A DNA stretch of 64,000 nucleotides, taken from contig JACBKR010000781.1 of the NCBI GenBank assembly GCA_014218235.1, forward strand, positions 1,393,001-1,457,000. The letters are read 5' to 3'. Shown in pieces: positions 21,901 to 33,739 of this stretch. Each line of letters opens with the position of its first letter. The first letter of the stretch is position 1. The stretch comes from Colocasia esculenta. Its lineage: Eukaryota > Streptophyta > Magnoliopsida > Alismatales > Araceae. The notes below the pieces were generated by a model that had not been told where the DNA came from, did not search any database, and was given only the letters and a program-made list of their open reading frames with translations. The translations under genes were made by a program, and so were the position numbers.

Positions 21901-24677
21901 CAGATGAGTCAATCAACCATTAGATGGAAGCAACCTGAGATAGTATACCACCTCGAATTGCAGTTCTGACGATCAAAGAAGCCACGGGAGGATCTGATTT
22001 GCTCTTCACCGCTTTTCAGGTATTTGTTCTATACACGTGTACCCATCTATCTTTTCACAAGGGGGTCTACAAAAAGCCGGCCGAAAAGTTGAGACCCAAC
22101 TTGAGCTAGCCAGATGGGTTGAATGGCTGGCTTCCTCTGAAGAATGACAGATGAAGTTTGACGTGGATGGAGACGAAGATGTCAGGAGGCGGGCTGCGGT
22201 GTGCAGATAGCTAGGAGGTCCTTTAGAGGCTGGAAGAACTGCCTTCCGGCACGAATAACCCGTAGATCTGAGGATGCACACAGAAAATGTTCTGACGCAA
22301 ACTCATGGTGGATTGGATGAAAAGGCTGCAAGAAAAGAACTATTTCTTGAGAGGCACCACACACAGTCCAGAGATCTGCTGACATGAGATCATGTAAAAA
22401 AACCCAGGGAAGAGAGGTAAAAACTGCTGCATGTAAGAAATTTCGGATCACGTCTACGCAAAGATTCAAACAAATCCAGCGAAGGGATTCTGTGGAAAAA
22501 AAATGCTGCCCAAGCTGCGTGCAAAGGTTAAAGATTGAAGTCCGGAGTTGCAGATGGTACTCCGGAAAGATCCAAAGATGCAACAGGAAGTGAGAGGAGC
22601 CAACCATCCAGTACACTGTGTGGCCACTGAGACAAGGCCCGTGGTGGAGATACAAATAATATTTGGTACGAACAAGACCTCAGGGAATAATCTGGGAAAA
22701 AATATTGCGGAAATATGTAACCTCTCTTCACATCTGTTGTCAGCAGAAAAGAAAAAGGAACAAAAACTCCAGCAAATGAATGATAAGAAAAGAACTCCAT
22801 AGGCTTGTTAATGATGTGTATTGCCTACACAGCACCCAGCGGCGTCAAAATATTAAACAAACGAATGACCTGCAGAAAAGACTCGGCAATTTCAATCTCT
22901 TCTAAACCGATATAAATAAGCAGGAAAAGATCTCTTAAGAAAAAGAATCTAAATGGTTCTCTAGTGATCTATTAAAACGTTTCCATGAGCAAGCCAGCAT
23001 TACGGCAAAATTGGCTCCACTTGGCATCTGAATAAGTTGTTGGGTGATTCAGCAACAGGAATCCAGCGGCTTCACCTGAAAAACATGATTGACCTTGCAA
23101 TAACTTGCAGAAAAAGCAATCTACCAGTCATGGTCATCAGAACAGAGAATTTCCAAGCTCAGGCTAGTATGGATTGGGCTAAGGTAATACACGCGGATTA
23201 ACCAACATTCATAGATATATCCGAGTCTTAAACTGGGTAAAGTTGTAAACAAGGTCAGTACCTGAAACCAGGAACAGTCTCTTGCTACAGAAATTCTGAA
23301 GCTAAATGTCAAAATTCTAGGGCAAAAACGGTGTCCAAGTACAACCCAAAAAACATTAAAGAGATCAATGAAGCCAACATTTCAATTCGTCAGGCCCAAT
23401 AGCTCAGTTGAGAAGAGAGGTTGCCATACTTGAATGACTAATGCAACCGAATCAAACTCACAGATGGGTTTTTCCAGATATTTTCAGCTATACACTAATA
23501 AATCTGCATTCAGTTCAGACCAAAAACTAAACTAAATCAACCAAAGAAAGAGCTTTAATCTACTTTGATCTGAGAAAAAAAAAGTCAACTTGGTTGAGTG
23601 CAAATGACTCGGAGCCACATCAAATCAAGAGACCAGATAAAAACAAACTGAACCAGAAAACCGGATGGAAAACACATCTATATGTTTCCATATAATCAGG
23701 ATTTTTTTTTCATAGCTTACATCAACGTGTAGTCTAAAAGAATTGCTTTCTAAATTTATTTAAAGAAAATCAGCATGCAATATAATAAAGATATAATATT
23801 ATAGCTGAAACTGAGATAGGGATTTTAGTTTTCGACCCATATAATCTATTGTACTAGGGATTAGCCCCTCCAATATTGATACTTATTTATATTTCCCCAT
23901 CATTACACATTTATTTGACAATTCCAGGGGGGTTTACTAAACACTTGAAGGGATTTTCTCTAATTTTCTGGTGTTTTACTAGATGGCTTGAGATAATAAA
24001 GGAGTTAGAAAGGGCTAATCCCTAAATATGAAAGATTATGTCGGTCCTGAAAAATTTGGTACTGGTAACACAGATGGAATGCGGAATCAATCGGGATCGG
24101 CTGATTCTGTATTGGATTGCCTAGGTTGACCAATTCCAAAGGGATAGCCCCCTGGATCATAGAAATTCCAACCGAAACGGTCTCCAGATCAGCCTGGATT
24201 GGCCGATCCGACCGATTCTGCCACACAAATTTTTTTTTCATGCATTAAACCATCATTTGACATTTATAAACTAATATATATGTATATACATACACAAATA
24301 ATATGTCTAATATGATTGTGTACATTAATTTACATATTTATGTATATAAGTACACAAGCACATATAGACATTTATATAAATAAGTATACATGATTACATA
24401 TTCAAATATATACATATATATATATTATGTATATGTATACATTCATATGGATATGTATATATTGTTATTATATTTACATTAACATATGATTGCATGTACA
24501 TTAGTACACATGTATAACGTGTTCATCAATATGATATATATATATATATACTATAAAGACATACATATTAATTATGTCCATACATTAATAGATATGTACA
24601 CGGTTACATATATATTTTATACATATATGAATGTGTAAATTTATGTATACGATTGCGTATATCATAAACACATGTAT
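21901..24677. other. Intergenic DNA
   Basis: No gene recognised. Overlapping frames at 22006-22802 on both strands have no known motif. From about 24260 the sequence becomes AT-rich TATA/CATA low-complexity DNA. Confidence 0.4.
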
Positions 24678-25065
24678 TAGGGCTGCAATCGGATCAGATT
24701 CAAACCGAAAACATCAGTTCCAATTCCAATTCTGATAACCAAAATATAGTTTCGATTCTGATTCTGATAAAATTAAAATGGTTAATTCTGATTCTTTTCG
24801 GATTCCGATTACATTATCAGAACCGAAATTCAGATAAGCTAAAATACTTACCATGGTTTCGTCTTTCAAGTTTATGAATAATTTATTGGAATAACTAATG
24901 TTGATTTCGATTATTTTTCAATTCCGATTTCGATTCTGATAATATATTGGAATAACTAATATCGATTCCGGTAAGTTACCGGTATTATTTTTTTATTCCA
25001 AAATCGATAATCCTTATCGGAATCAAGTCAGAATACCAGATTTTCGAATTCCATTTGTAGCCCTA
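24678..25065. mobile_element. hAT-like MITE
   Basis: 388 bp with ends TAGGGCTGCAA and, reversed, TAGGGCTACAA. The flanking octamers acatgtat and atatgcat agree at six of eight positions, consistent with a decayed 8-bp duplication. The interior is built of degenerate attccgatt-type repeats. No transposase. Confidence 0.6.
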
Positions 25066-25129
25066 ATATGCATAAAAAAATGAGGTCCATCGCTTTGTTT
25101 TGCAAATTCAAGTTTTATTTTCAGAGCTC

Positions 25130-25806
25130 CTGATGCGGGACAGAGTGGGAGACAGCGGAAGAAAAGGGGAGGATAGCCGGAGTCTCACCAGAGAGGGGAT
25201 AGAAGGTGGGGGTGTAGGCTTCACGCCCTCCCTTTCGCAGGGACCACCTTGGGGCGGAGTTTCTTCTCAAAGCTCCTTCTCCATCGCAGAGAACAAAGTG
25301 GCAAACTTTTCTTTTTCTTAATTCATCAATAATCAACTATCTCAAAATAGAGCAATACATGTGTTTATATAGGTTTGGGTTATTCCCAATCCTAATGGAC
25401 TTCAAATTAAAGATAGACTTCTATCCCTAATAAGACTTATCATATTAGAAACCTAAAAAAAGATAAATACATAATCCTACCAAAAATGGACTTGACTCAA
25501 ATAAAGAAATGAAAATTACATAATAAAAAGCTAATTGGACTCTAATATGACCCTTTTGGACAATTTTACCCTTAGACTTAAAAAATAGTGCGAAAATTGC
25601 ACCAAAAATTACATAATAAAAAATCTCCAAATGAGCTCCAAATGGGCCAAACCAATTATGTAGCTTCTCGCTCCCCGTCAGCTCCGCCACCTCAAACCCC
25701 TGCAAGGGGCACTGCCCCCTTGATTGAGACCTGACCGCACAAGTCAATCTTTATGTGCATACACGCACATTGGAGAATTCAAGGCCTCAAGCTCCATATT
25801 CCAACA
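25130..25806 (-). repeat. Copia-like solo LTR
   Basis: On the minus strand it starts TGTTGGAATATGGAGCTTG (25806), a typical copia LTR start, and has a TATA-like CCTATATAAAC at about 25362-25372. The far end is uncertain: it may end CCCGCATCA at 25130, or near 25120, where the flanking ttatt (25115-25119) matches ttatt at 25807-25811. No internal domain adjoins it. Confidence 0.6.
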
Positions 25807-25995
25807 TTATTCACAATCTAATGATTGTGGTATATGTATAATGTATGCATTTATAACGATATACATATTAATTATGTTTATACATTAATATGATATGAAT
25901 ATATGTGTATGATTACATATATATTGTGTGTGTATATATATGAATAGGTAAACTTATGTGTATGGTTACATATATCATAAATGTATGTACATATT

Positions 25996-28900
25996 GAAGA
26001 CATTTTCCTGATTTTTTATGATTTTCACTGCTTTTTTTTCAAAAAAAAAAAATTAATCTGGCCGATCCTAGATCGGCCAATCTTCCGGCGCCAATCCTAT
26101 CCTTTCTTCCATGCAATATACCTATACTAATAGAAGTCCCTGAGTCGGAGTCTCTTTAGAGACTTCCCAGCGTCACTCTTTCAAGCCATGGACTTAATAT
26201 GGCTGAAACTCAGTTACAAACAAGTCAAGATAATAGAACCGCCAAGCTCACATCTGACATGAAAACAAACCTAGTTTAAGAGAAGCATGGGCATGGTGCT
26301 GTCCATGTTCCTTTCTTTCCTCCTGACTTAACTATATATGATTATTCAACCAGATATACATATTTCAGTCTCAAGTCGCCTCGGTTTGGACCACATACCC
26401 ACATACCTTGTATCTCTTTCCCTCTGCACCTACACATTTTCCATGTTTGGAGATGAGATAATTGAACAACAAACACAGCTCCAATCCACAGATTTGTCCC
26501 ATGAGGTCTTCAACAAAATCTCCTCTTTAATATCTCACTTTCAGCCAGAGATTTAACAAATTCTTGCACCGCAAATACACATTGAATGGAGTTGCCAGCC
26601 AGAAGACCTTACCAATTCTTGGACATTTCATTATACATAGTAGAAACTAGGTAACAGTCATGAGTTAATATAAACACTAAAGGACACTTTGAATTACGAA
26701 GAGGCAAACCAGACAGAAATTTTCAGTTACAAAAAGATCAAGTAGAATAGATGTCAGATTGTCACCTTAATTGTTTGACAGGCATACCTAAAAATGAAGA
26801 GTAGTTAAGAAAAGAGTAAGTGGGAGAATTTAGACTGCATATTAACAAGGTAATCTGATGACAACTCCAATTTGTATAAAGAAATGAAAGGCTTCTCATA
26901 ATTGTTTTGACCACAGAAACACATTTTTTGACACTAAAGTCTTGATCTGTTTGTTCACTCCATCTAATAACAACAATTGACTACTATGAAAAAATGATAA
27001 TGTTGAGAGCTTTTGTTTTTGCAACCATTCGCATACAAGTTTTCTTGACATTAGAAAGATATTGTAAAATGGAACGCATGCATAAGAGATTAAAAAAATG
27101 ATTTTTGCAAAACATCTAAAGCTGTTTGCTGCTTCAAAGGCAAATAACAGTTCCTTGGAACAAGATATGATTGCATAAACAGGATTAGAACAGTTGGGTT
27201 AACAACAGACGTATATCATTGGATGCAAGGAAGGATGACTTGGGTATCAACCATCAGGCTCAGATCGGGGGGACCAAAACCCAATCTAGATCGAACACAA
27301 AACAACCCAGCAATTTTGAATTCCTAATATTAAACATTTAGATGTAGTTGTATAAATATAATAAGGAGTTTTATCCAATTCAACACCCTAACATTCCTAC
27401 CTTGACGCTTTTGGTGCTTCCTTTTCTCTCATGGAGCAGAAAAAGGAGGAAGAGACTGTGGCAGCCGGCAACGCCAAAAGGGTGGTAGACTGCAATATCA
27501 ACAGCAGTGGCAGGCCACGATGGCAACAGTGGCAGCAGGGTCCAATGAAGATGGTAATAAAACAGATACGTAGAATTCTTTTTTCCTCCTCAGTTCTTCT
27601 TCCATTTTGAAATGTTGTTGAGTGGGGAAGGGGGAACGGGATGGTGGGACAGGGCTGAGACCAGGGATGAATTAACAAATTCGTGGTGTAAGATCAGCCG
27701 ATTCACCATGATCTGACTGATCCCACAGTACAACTGGGGCTCGTGTCAGATTGTTTTGGGGAGAATCCAATCAGATTGCTGATCCAAACAGCTCTGCTTC
27801 CTTGCTTGGATGATTGGCATGAATCACATGCCTCAAAATGCCTCTGTACTCCTAGAAATTGGATCCAAGTAACTTCTTCAAAGAATATTCCATCCTTTCA
27901 TCTATTTTGCTTGTCATTTTGTAAGTTGATTACAAGTTGAATAATCGAACAGTACATTGGTAAACCAGGATCCAGGGACAAGGATCAGACACAGAAACAG
28001 ACAGCATGAATCCCAAGACAACCTTGATCCATTGTTTTTCACTTAATCCACTAGGCCCAGCCTTCAACATTGGCCAAGGTCAACCCAACTTCTAACCCAC
28101 GGGAAATTTCAGGAAAAGGCAAGATTTTTAAAATTGAAAGCATATCCTAAGAACATGAAAAAAAAAAAACATAATTTTAGACATAAGTAATGAAATGCTA
28201 ATTGAACGACTGTTGTCAACTTACATTTTGTTGTAGGTTTACATTATGAGATCCAGCATCATAGAGGAATTTTAAAAACTAAATCATTCTCCAACATCAT
28301 AGAGGAAGGGGAAAAGAAACCCTAAGCCCCAACAAATGACACAAGTCAAGGAGGGAAAATGGGAAAAAAGAGAGGGAAAAAAGAGAAAGGAGAAACAACA
28401 GAGGCTAATCAATAGAATGATGTCAGGGAAAATCCTGGTATCATGTATGGAAACCCAAAATAGCGAGTCCTGAATCAGCATGGCTGTGAATTTAGACAAG
28501 CTGATTTGCTACATCTGTGCGCAAGGACGATGATCTGTAAACCTTATCCCACTAATGTTTATAAGATTGTAAGAAAATACACTCATGTACTCAAATAATT
28601 AAACAAACCGAGAGTCCTTCAAAAAGCCAGCCTAAATCTGTTGTGCCACAACCATCGCAAACATCAGAGGTAAATGAAGAAAGAACCTTTAGAAGGAACA
28701 AAGATGACAAATGACACTAGTCAGACAGTGAATACATCTATAAGAAAAACACAGACATGCATGACAATTACTGATGGAGGCTCAGATGGAATTCAAGAAA
28801 ATCATATATAGCACAATTTAACATTGAAGTGCAGATATTAATCCATAGAAGAAGTGGCACAGCTATATAAGTTAAATTTAAATAGCAATTTATTGCAGAA

Positions 28901-29210
28901 GCAAAACCATGAACGTTAGTGGTAGCCAATTGGTGGCCCTCGGCTAAATTTTAATGAAATTGGAGACTTTCTGACAATAGAGGTCGAGGTTGCTGTCAAC
29001 GGGCAAACACATGAGCTTCCAGTTTCAAAATCTTGAACGTCAGGTAGTGCAGTTTAGCCAACCATGGATTGTAACCGCGTAAGCAGCAGGATTGCCATTT
29101 GCCAGAGTGCAGAGGAGCCAAAGAACAGTCTTTTCATGAAACCTCGGCATCTCGTGAAAGAAGTTATTACTCTTTCATAAAGCACAACAGACTACATGTA
29201 TAACCTCAAG
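25996..29210. other. Intergenic DNA 3' of the PPR gene
   Basis: No exon, transposase or RNA gene recognised. The last 100-200 bp before 29210 are probably the 3' UTR of the minus-strand PPR gene. Confidence 0.4.
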
Positions 29211-30464
29211 CTACACTGCTTGCGCTTGGGAAAGATCTTCTTCGCCATCATCCAAACCGAGCTTTTCCTCCACATTCTTCCACCTAGACATGAAACTCTC
29301 CGGAAACTTCTTCCTCACTTGTTTAATAAGAAATTTCGCCTCCTCCAATTTATAATTTTTCACGAGACCCTCCACCAGCATCTTCATTGGCCCAAAATCC
29401 GGAACCTTATTTTTCTTGATACCCTCCACACAGACTTCCATACCGGCGTCAAAGTCCCCATTCTTACAGAGGAAATACATAAAATTCCTATATGTTGCAG
29501 CGTTAGGGTTGCATCCCCTCTCCCGGAGACTCTTGTAAACCTTCTTTGCATCCTCAAACCGCCCATTCTTACAGTAACAAGTGATCAGATAGTTGTAACT
29601 AATGGTATCGGGCTTTATTCCAGCTGAGACCATGTCGCCGATCAAGCTGATCACACTTTCGGGTTTAGCGTGATGAGCGTTGTACATTATCTTCACGTTG
29701 TAAGTCGCCACATCAGGTGAAACCCCTTTGCTGTCCATTTCCTTCCACAGTTTCTCCGCATCCGCTACTTTCTCGTCCTTGTACAGCGTATCCAGCAACG
29801 TGGTGTACGTCACCGGCGTGATCTCGATGTCCTTGTCCTCCATCTCCTTCAAGATCGCGTACGCCTTCTCCACGGAATGCGACTGGCACAGCGACTTGAT
29901 CAAGATCCCGTATGAGACCTTGTCGGGGACAATCCCGTACTTCTGCGACAGCTCCGATAAGAGATCGGAGACGCGGCCGGGGTTGTCGGTGTGGTTGAAG
30001 GCCGTGAGGAGGGCATTGAACGAGAGAACCGTCCGAGGGGTTCCCAGCTCGTCCATCTCGTCGAAGGTGCGGACGGCGTGATCGATCATCCCTGCGTAGC
30101 CGTAGCAGGTGATGACGGACACTATGTGAGGCTCCTGGGAGGCCATGGGCTCCTTCTTGCGGGTCTCCAGGAGGTTCTCGATCTCGGAGAATCGGCGGGA
30201 CCTGGCGAGGCGCTTGACCACGAGCTCGACAGCGTAGCGAGAGGTGGCGGCGGATGTGTTGGGCTTCGAGACGGACGACAGGAGCGAGAGGGACTTCTCC
30301 GGATCATGCTCGTTCCGAAGCTTCTTCTTGGCCGCCGACGCGGACGCAGGATTCTGGGACGACTGCGGGAGCGGCGAGGAGGAGGAGGAGGAGGAAAGAA
30401 GGCGGGAAAAGTGTGTGAAGTGTCGGCGGAGTCGACGGCAGGTGGCAGCGGCCGCGATCGCCAT
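29211..30464 (-). CDS. Mitochondrial-type pentatricopeptide repeat (PPR) protein
   Basis: Intronless, 417 aa. Residues 1 to about 35 are rich in Arg, Ala and Ser without acidic residues (MAIAAAATCRRLRR, then a serine run), as in a mitochondrial presequence. From about residue 110 come roughly eight tandem P-type PPR motifs, for example FDEMDELGTPRTVLSFNALL, KVSYGILIKSLCQS, VTYTTLLDTLYKDEK, ATYNVKIMYNAHH, ISYNYLITCYCKNGRFEDA and ATYRNFMYFLCKNGD. The C-terminus is acidic (LDDGEEDLSQAQAV) with no E, DYW or SMR extension. Length and layout resemble short mitochondrial PPR proteins such as Arabidopsis At4g36680/At2g18520; that link is from memory and unsearched. PPR proteins bind organelle RNA, and some short ones sit in the mitochondrial ribosome. 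The start is the first ATG of the frame, and GC content is highest at the 5' end. Confidence 0.92.
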   Translation of the reverse strand: MAIAAAATCRRLRRHFTHFSRLLSSSSSSSPLPQSSQNPASASAAKKKLRNEHDPEKSLSLLSSVSKPNTSAATSRYAVELVVKRLARSRRFSEIENLLETRKKEPMASQEPHIVSVITCYGYAGMIDHAVRTFDEMDELGTPRTVLSFNALLTAFNHTDNPGRVSDLLSELSQKYGIVPDKVSYGILIKSLCQSHSVEKAYAILKEMEDKDIEITPVTYTTLLDTLYKDEKVADAEKLWKEMDSKGVSPDVATYNVKIMYNAHHAKPESVISLIGDMVSAGIKPDTISYNYLITCYCKNGRFEDAKKVYKSLRERGCNPNAATYRNFMYFLCKNGDFDAGMEVCVEGIKKNKVPDFGPMKMLVEGLVKNYKLEEAKFLIKQVRKKFPESFMSRWKNVEEKLGLDDGEEDLSQAQAV

Positions 30465-31148
30465 TTTCTCCGGCGTCTCCTCTATCTACTGGATGAGCAC
30501 GCTCGATTGATCTGGCGGCGGGAAGACCAGCGAGAGGGCTTGCTAGGGTTTTAGAGTCAGCAGAAAGACGGGGCTGCGTTTCGCCGTGCTGCTCGAGGGA
30601 GTGAGTTGAGTGCGGCGCCGAAGTCGATGAGATCCAACCCGTTAAACAACTGTTCTTACACCGATCTATTTGCCCGATCCTACACTTTAAATCTAGATTT
30701 AAATCTTCATCAAAAACATTTACTTATATAAAAATTTTAAACATATAATAAATATTTCTCTTTTCCTATTTGCATTCGCACGCCTTATATAACATATGAC
30801 AATTTTATATCAAAAAAATCAACAAACGACCTTTGTGCACCATTCGTCTTTAAAATAAAGAATTATATTATCAACTCTTATTATGATAGAATTTATAGAT
30901 TTACTGTTTCTACAATACACATTCCCACACATATTATCAAAATAGCGATAGGTGTGTAAAAAGACTATATGTTGATCTTTTTGCAAATGACTTAAAGTCA
31001 CTGTCATATAATTATTTTGCACATGTATTATTTATAAAATTATATATATACATACTCATGTTTGAAGTTTAATTGTGTAAAAATCTATCATATATTTGTA
31101 TTAATATTTTTCTTAGATATTAAAAATATTCGATAAGACTTCATCATC
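30465..31148. other. 5' flank of the PPR gene
   Basis: The first 150 bp are GC-rich (probable leader and promoter); the rest is AT-rich with no recognised feature. It ends at the target duplication of the solo LTR. Confidence 0.45.
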
Positions 31149-31153
31149 ACGTC

Positions 31154-31963
31154 TGTGGTGGCTATTCTAGCCATCTTTGTGCGCTAGGCCCGTCACGGCC
31201 CAGCCCAATTCAACATACAAACGTGGCCCTTTCGCATGGCACCACGTCATTTCAAGAACAGCTTCAAGGTCCCGAGGCCGGTCCCTGCATTCGGATACCA
31301 GCAGGACCCAAGAGCCGCCTCCGAATACCTTATAGCATGTTCGGCCAAAGACCCTTTCTTCCGAGCAACGTCTGCTCGGTGTGTGCCGAAACCTCTTCAG
31401 CACGAGCAACACTTCCGTGCACCAGGCACCGAACAGCAGGGCTCAGCTACCGAACATCATGTCTGGTTTACCGAGCAGGCTACCTGCTCGGTACCTTCCG
31501 CCCAGAAGAATCCAAGTAGCCATTCATTCCCTCGTGGCGGTTATAACGGCTACACCACACGCGCCCCACGATCAAGTGGTGCATTAACTGCAGAGCTCCT
31601 CAACGGACGCCTCAACACGTAACCCCCCGCTGATGACGCTAACAGGCGCGCCCTTTACGGCATTGATCAGAGACATTCTGTCCTCCTCTCTCAACACTTC
31701 TGCCTATAAAAGACTCTGGTAAGCCTCCATGCAGAGGTACGCAATCCAAGATATATCTCTCCTACACAATACTGAACATTCTTCTTCCAAGCCTTTGAAT
31801 CCGCCTCTAACTTAGGCATCGGAGGGTTCTCCCCGGTTCTTCAACTGGGCCCCCCTGATTCCATTCTGGATTTGCAGGTATCCGTCTGCTACCGGCGATC
31901 TTCTTCCCTTCTTCCAAGTGTAGGCCCGCTTGGCTCCGGCCCAAACAGGAAATCACCTCCACA
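31154..31963 (+). mobile_element. Solo LTR with perfect 5-bp target duplication
   Basis: 810 bp, starting TGTGGTGG and ending CCTCCACA (inverted TGTGG/CCACA). It is flanked by acgtc at 31149-31153 and 31964-31968. A TATA box (tgcctataaaagac, 31705-31711) and a downstream gcatcggagggttctcccc stretch give a plus-strand promoter layout like gypsy LTRs of the Tat/Athila type. No internal retroelement sequence adjoins it, so the element was probably removed by LTR-LTR recombination. Confidence 0.88.
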
Positions 31964-31968
31964 ACGTC

Positions 31969-33196
31969 CTATAACAAAAGTAAGACATTTTGTTGACAAA
32001 CATTTACGGCCGCTCTTTTATCAAGATCTGAGTGGTTGGGATCATCTGGAGCCTTTCAATGATTTTACATCACTTCAATAAGAGAAACTCTTAAAAACCT
32101 ACCCCAAATATCCGTCCTCTTATATCTGCACACACAAAGGACCAATGTCACATGTAACGAGGAACAAGTACTTTAGGCCAAGTACAAAATATCACTCTTT
32201 CAATAAATGAATTCTTCAAATCCAGATATTTCCACTGCCTAATTGCAATTACCCTTTGTTGACAATCAAGTTATCTTGCACTTGGTAATCTGGAATAGGT
32301 TCTTACTTCATATATTCAACGTCTTATATGTGACAAATAATGTTATCCCAGCATTCCTTCAGCTTTAAGTGACGCTGAAGTTTCCATATCTTGCGATGTA
32401 TTTCAATTGGCGTAACTCCTCTTGCTTCACGACCACTAAATATATCTCTCGATAGAATCAAACAAACCTTCATATTTTGTGTTGTTTCAGTTTCAATGTC
32501 TATTACAATATTACATTATTGTTATCATCATTTAACTATTTTTTAACATAATTTCATCCTCTCCCTCTTCTGTATTTTCATGAGTTATTTTTCTTATTTT
32601 CAAGACCGATCCTCAGGCCTCGGTTGCCTGATATGCCAATCGTTTATGCTAGTGTCAACAGGTACACCATTTTAATTATCTTGGGGTATAGTATGAGTAG
32701 AGAAACACACTAATGACTTCCATTGTGTGTGTACCCGAGGTGGTTTTTTCTTAACCAAAGAACTAGCCCTTGTACATGATAAAAGTGTTGCAAGTTTTAT
32801 GTCGCCACCACAATCTCTAAGTCACTTGTTTTAAGTTATTAACAAAATCTCTAAATAGAAAATCATGTTAAGTTACTGAGCAATTTGATGAATACAACAT
32901 CTACTTAACAAATTACAAGTTTAACAAACACACAAATATATAAGTATCTGAGCGAGTCACTTAAGCAAATCAAGGAACATCAAAGAATCATAACATTCAA
33001 GCAAAACCAACTCAAACATTTATTGAAAATATATTAGTTGCTCAAGATAATCAGAAATTTTTATAAGTTCAAAAGACAGTTAGAATATTCTTTATAAGTC
33101 AATAAGTATTCAATTTTTACTTCAAGTATGCAAATATCATGGCTATCATATTCAATATTCAACCATCTAGTAAATGATTATTTGAATATTCATTTA
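31969..33196. other. Intergenic DNA
   Basis: AT-rich, no recognised gene. Confidence 0.4.
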
Positions 33197-33340
33197 GTAA
33201 TCGAATATGTCTTTAGTTATTGAGTTCGGTAATTGATTATTCTTTCATATATAACTTTAGGTAATCAAATCTGTCTTTAGTTATTGAGTTTGGCAATCGA
33301 TTATTCTTTCATATACATTTTAGGTAATCGAATATGTCTT
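33197..33340. repeat. Tandem repeat, 63-64 bp unit
   Basis: A unit starting gtaatcgaatatgtctttag begins at 33197, 33261 and 33324; the third copy is partial. Units share ttattgagtt and gattattctttcatata. Confidence 0.8.
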
Positions 33341-33739
33341 ATGATATTATGTTTGATATATGAATATGCTTTCAAATATTGCATCCCACAATTGATTATA
33401 TCTTCAGATATCTCAAGCGATGTGTGAATATTCTAACTCCCGCGATCACAACTCCCGCGATATTCAGGTGAAGGTAAGTATTGTCTTCCTTTTCGCCCAT
33501 CTCCTTCGATATCCTCGCGTACTTGGCGATCACAATTCCTTTTTTGTACACACACGCACATTTTTTCCTTTTCCTTTCCCCTCGCGCATATTTCTTTTTT
33601 TCAAAAAAAAAACTTTTTGTTTAATCTCTCTTTGTGGGGTGTTTTGAAAAAAAACACATCTACAATGTCCCCTTTGTCTTCTCCTCTACTTCTTTGATGT
33701 TCTATTTCTGGCACATAACTTGTAGTAAGCCCCATACCT

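Larger units (their letters stand above)
24560..25995. repeat. Direct repeat flanking the MITE and LTR
   Basis: AT-rich sequence at about 24560-24677 (catattaattatgt, acattaata, catatatatt, atatcataaa) is repeated with changes at about 25865-25995. The two copies flank the hAT-like MITE and the copia-like LTR, which may have inserted between or into them. Confidence 0.5.

Noticed and set aside
23394..23440. tRNA-like start (aatagctcagttgagaag)
   Set aside because: Resembles an A box, but no B box or cloverleaf can be formed downstream.
29991..30554. Plus-strand frame of 187 codons opposite the PPR gene
   Set aside because: Gly/Arg-rich shadow of the GC-rich 5' half of the PPR coding sequence.
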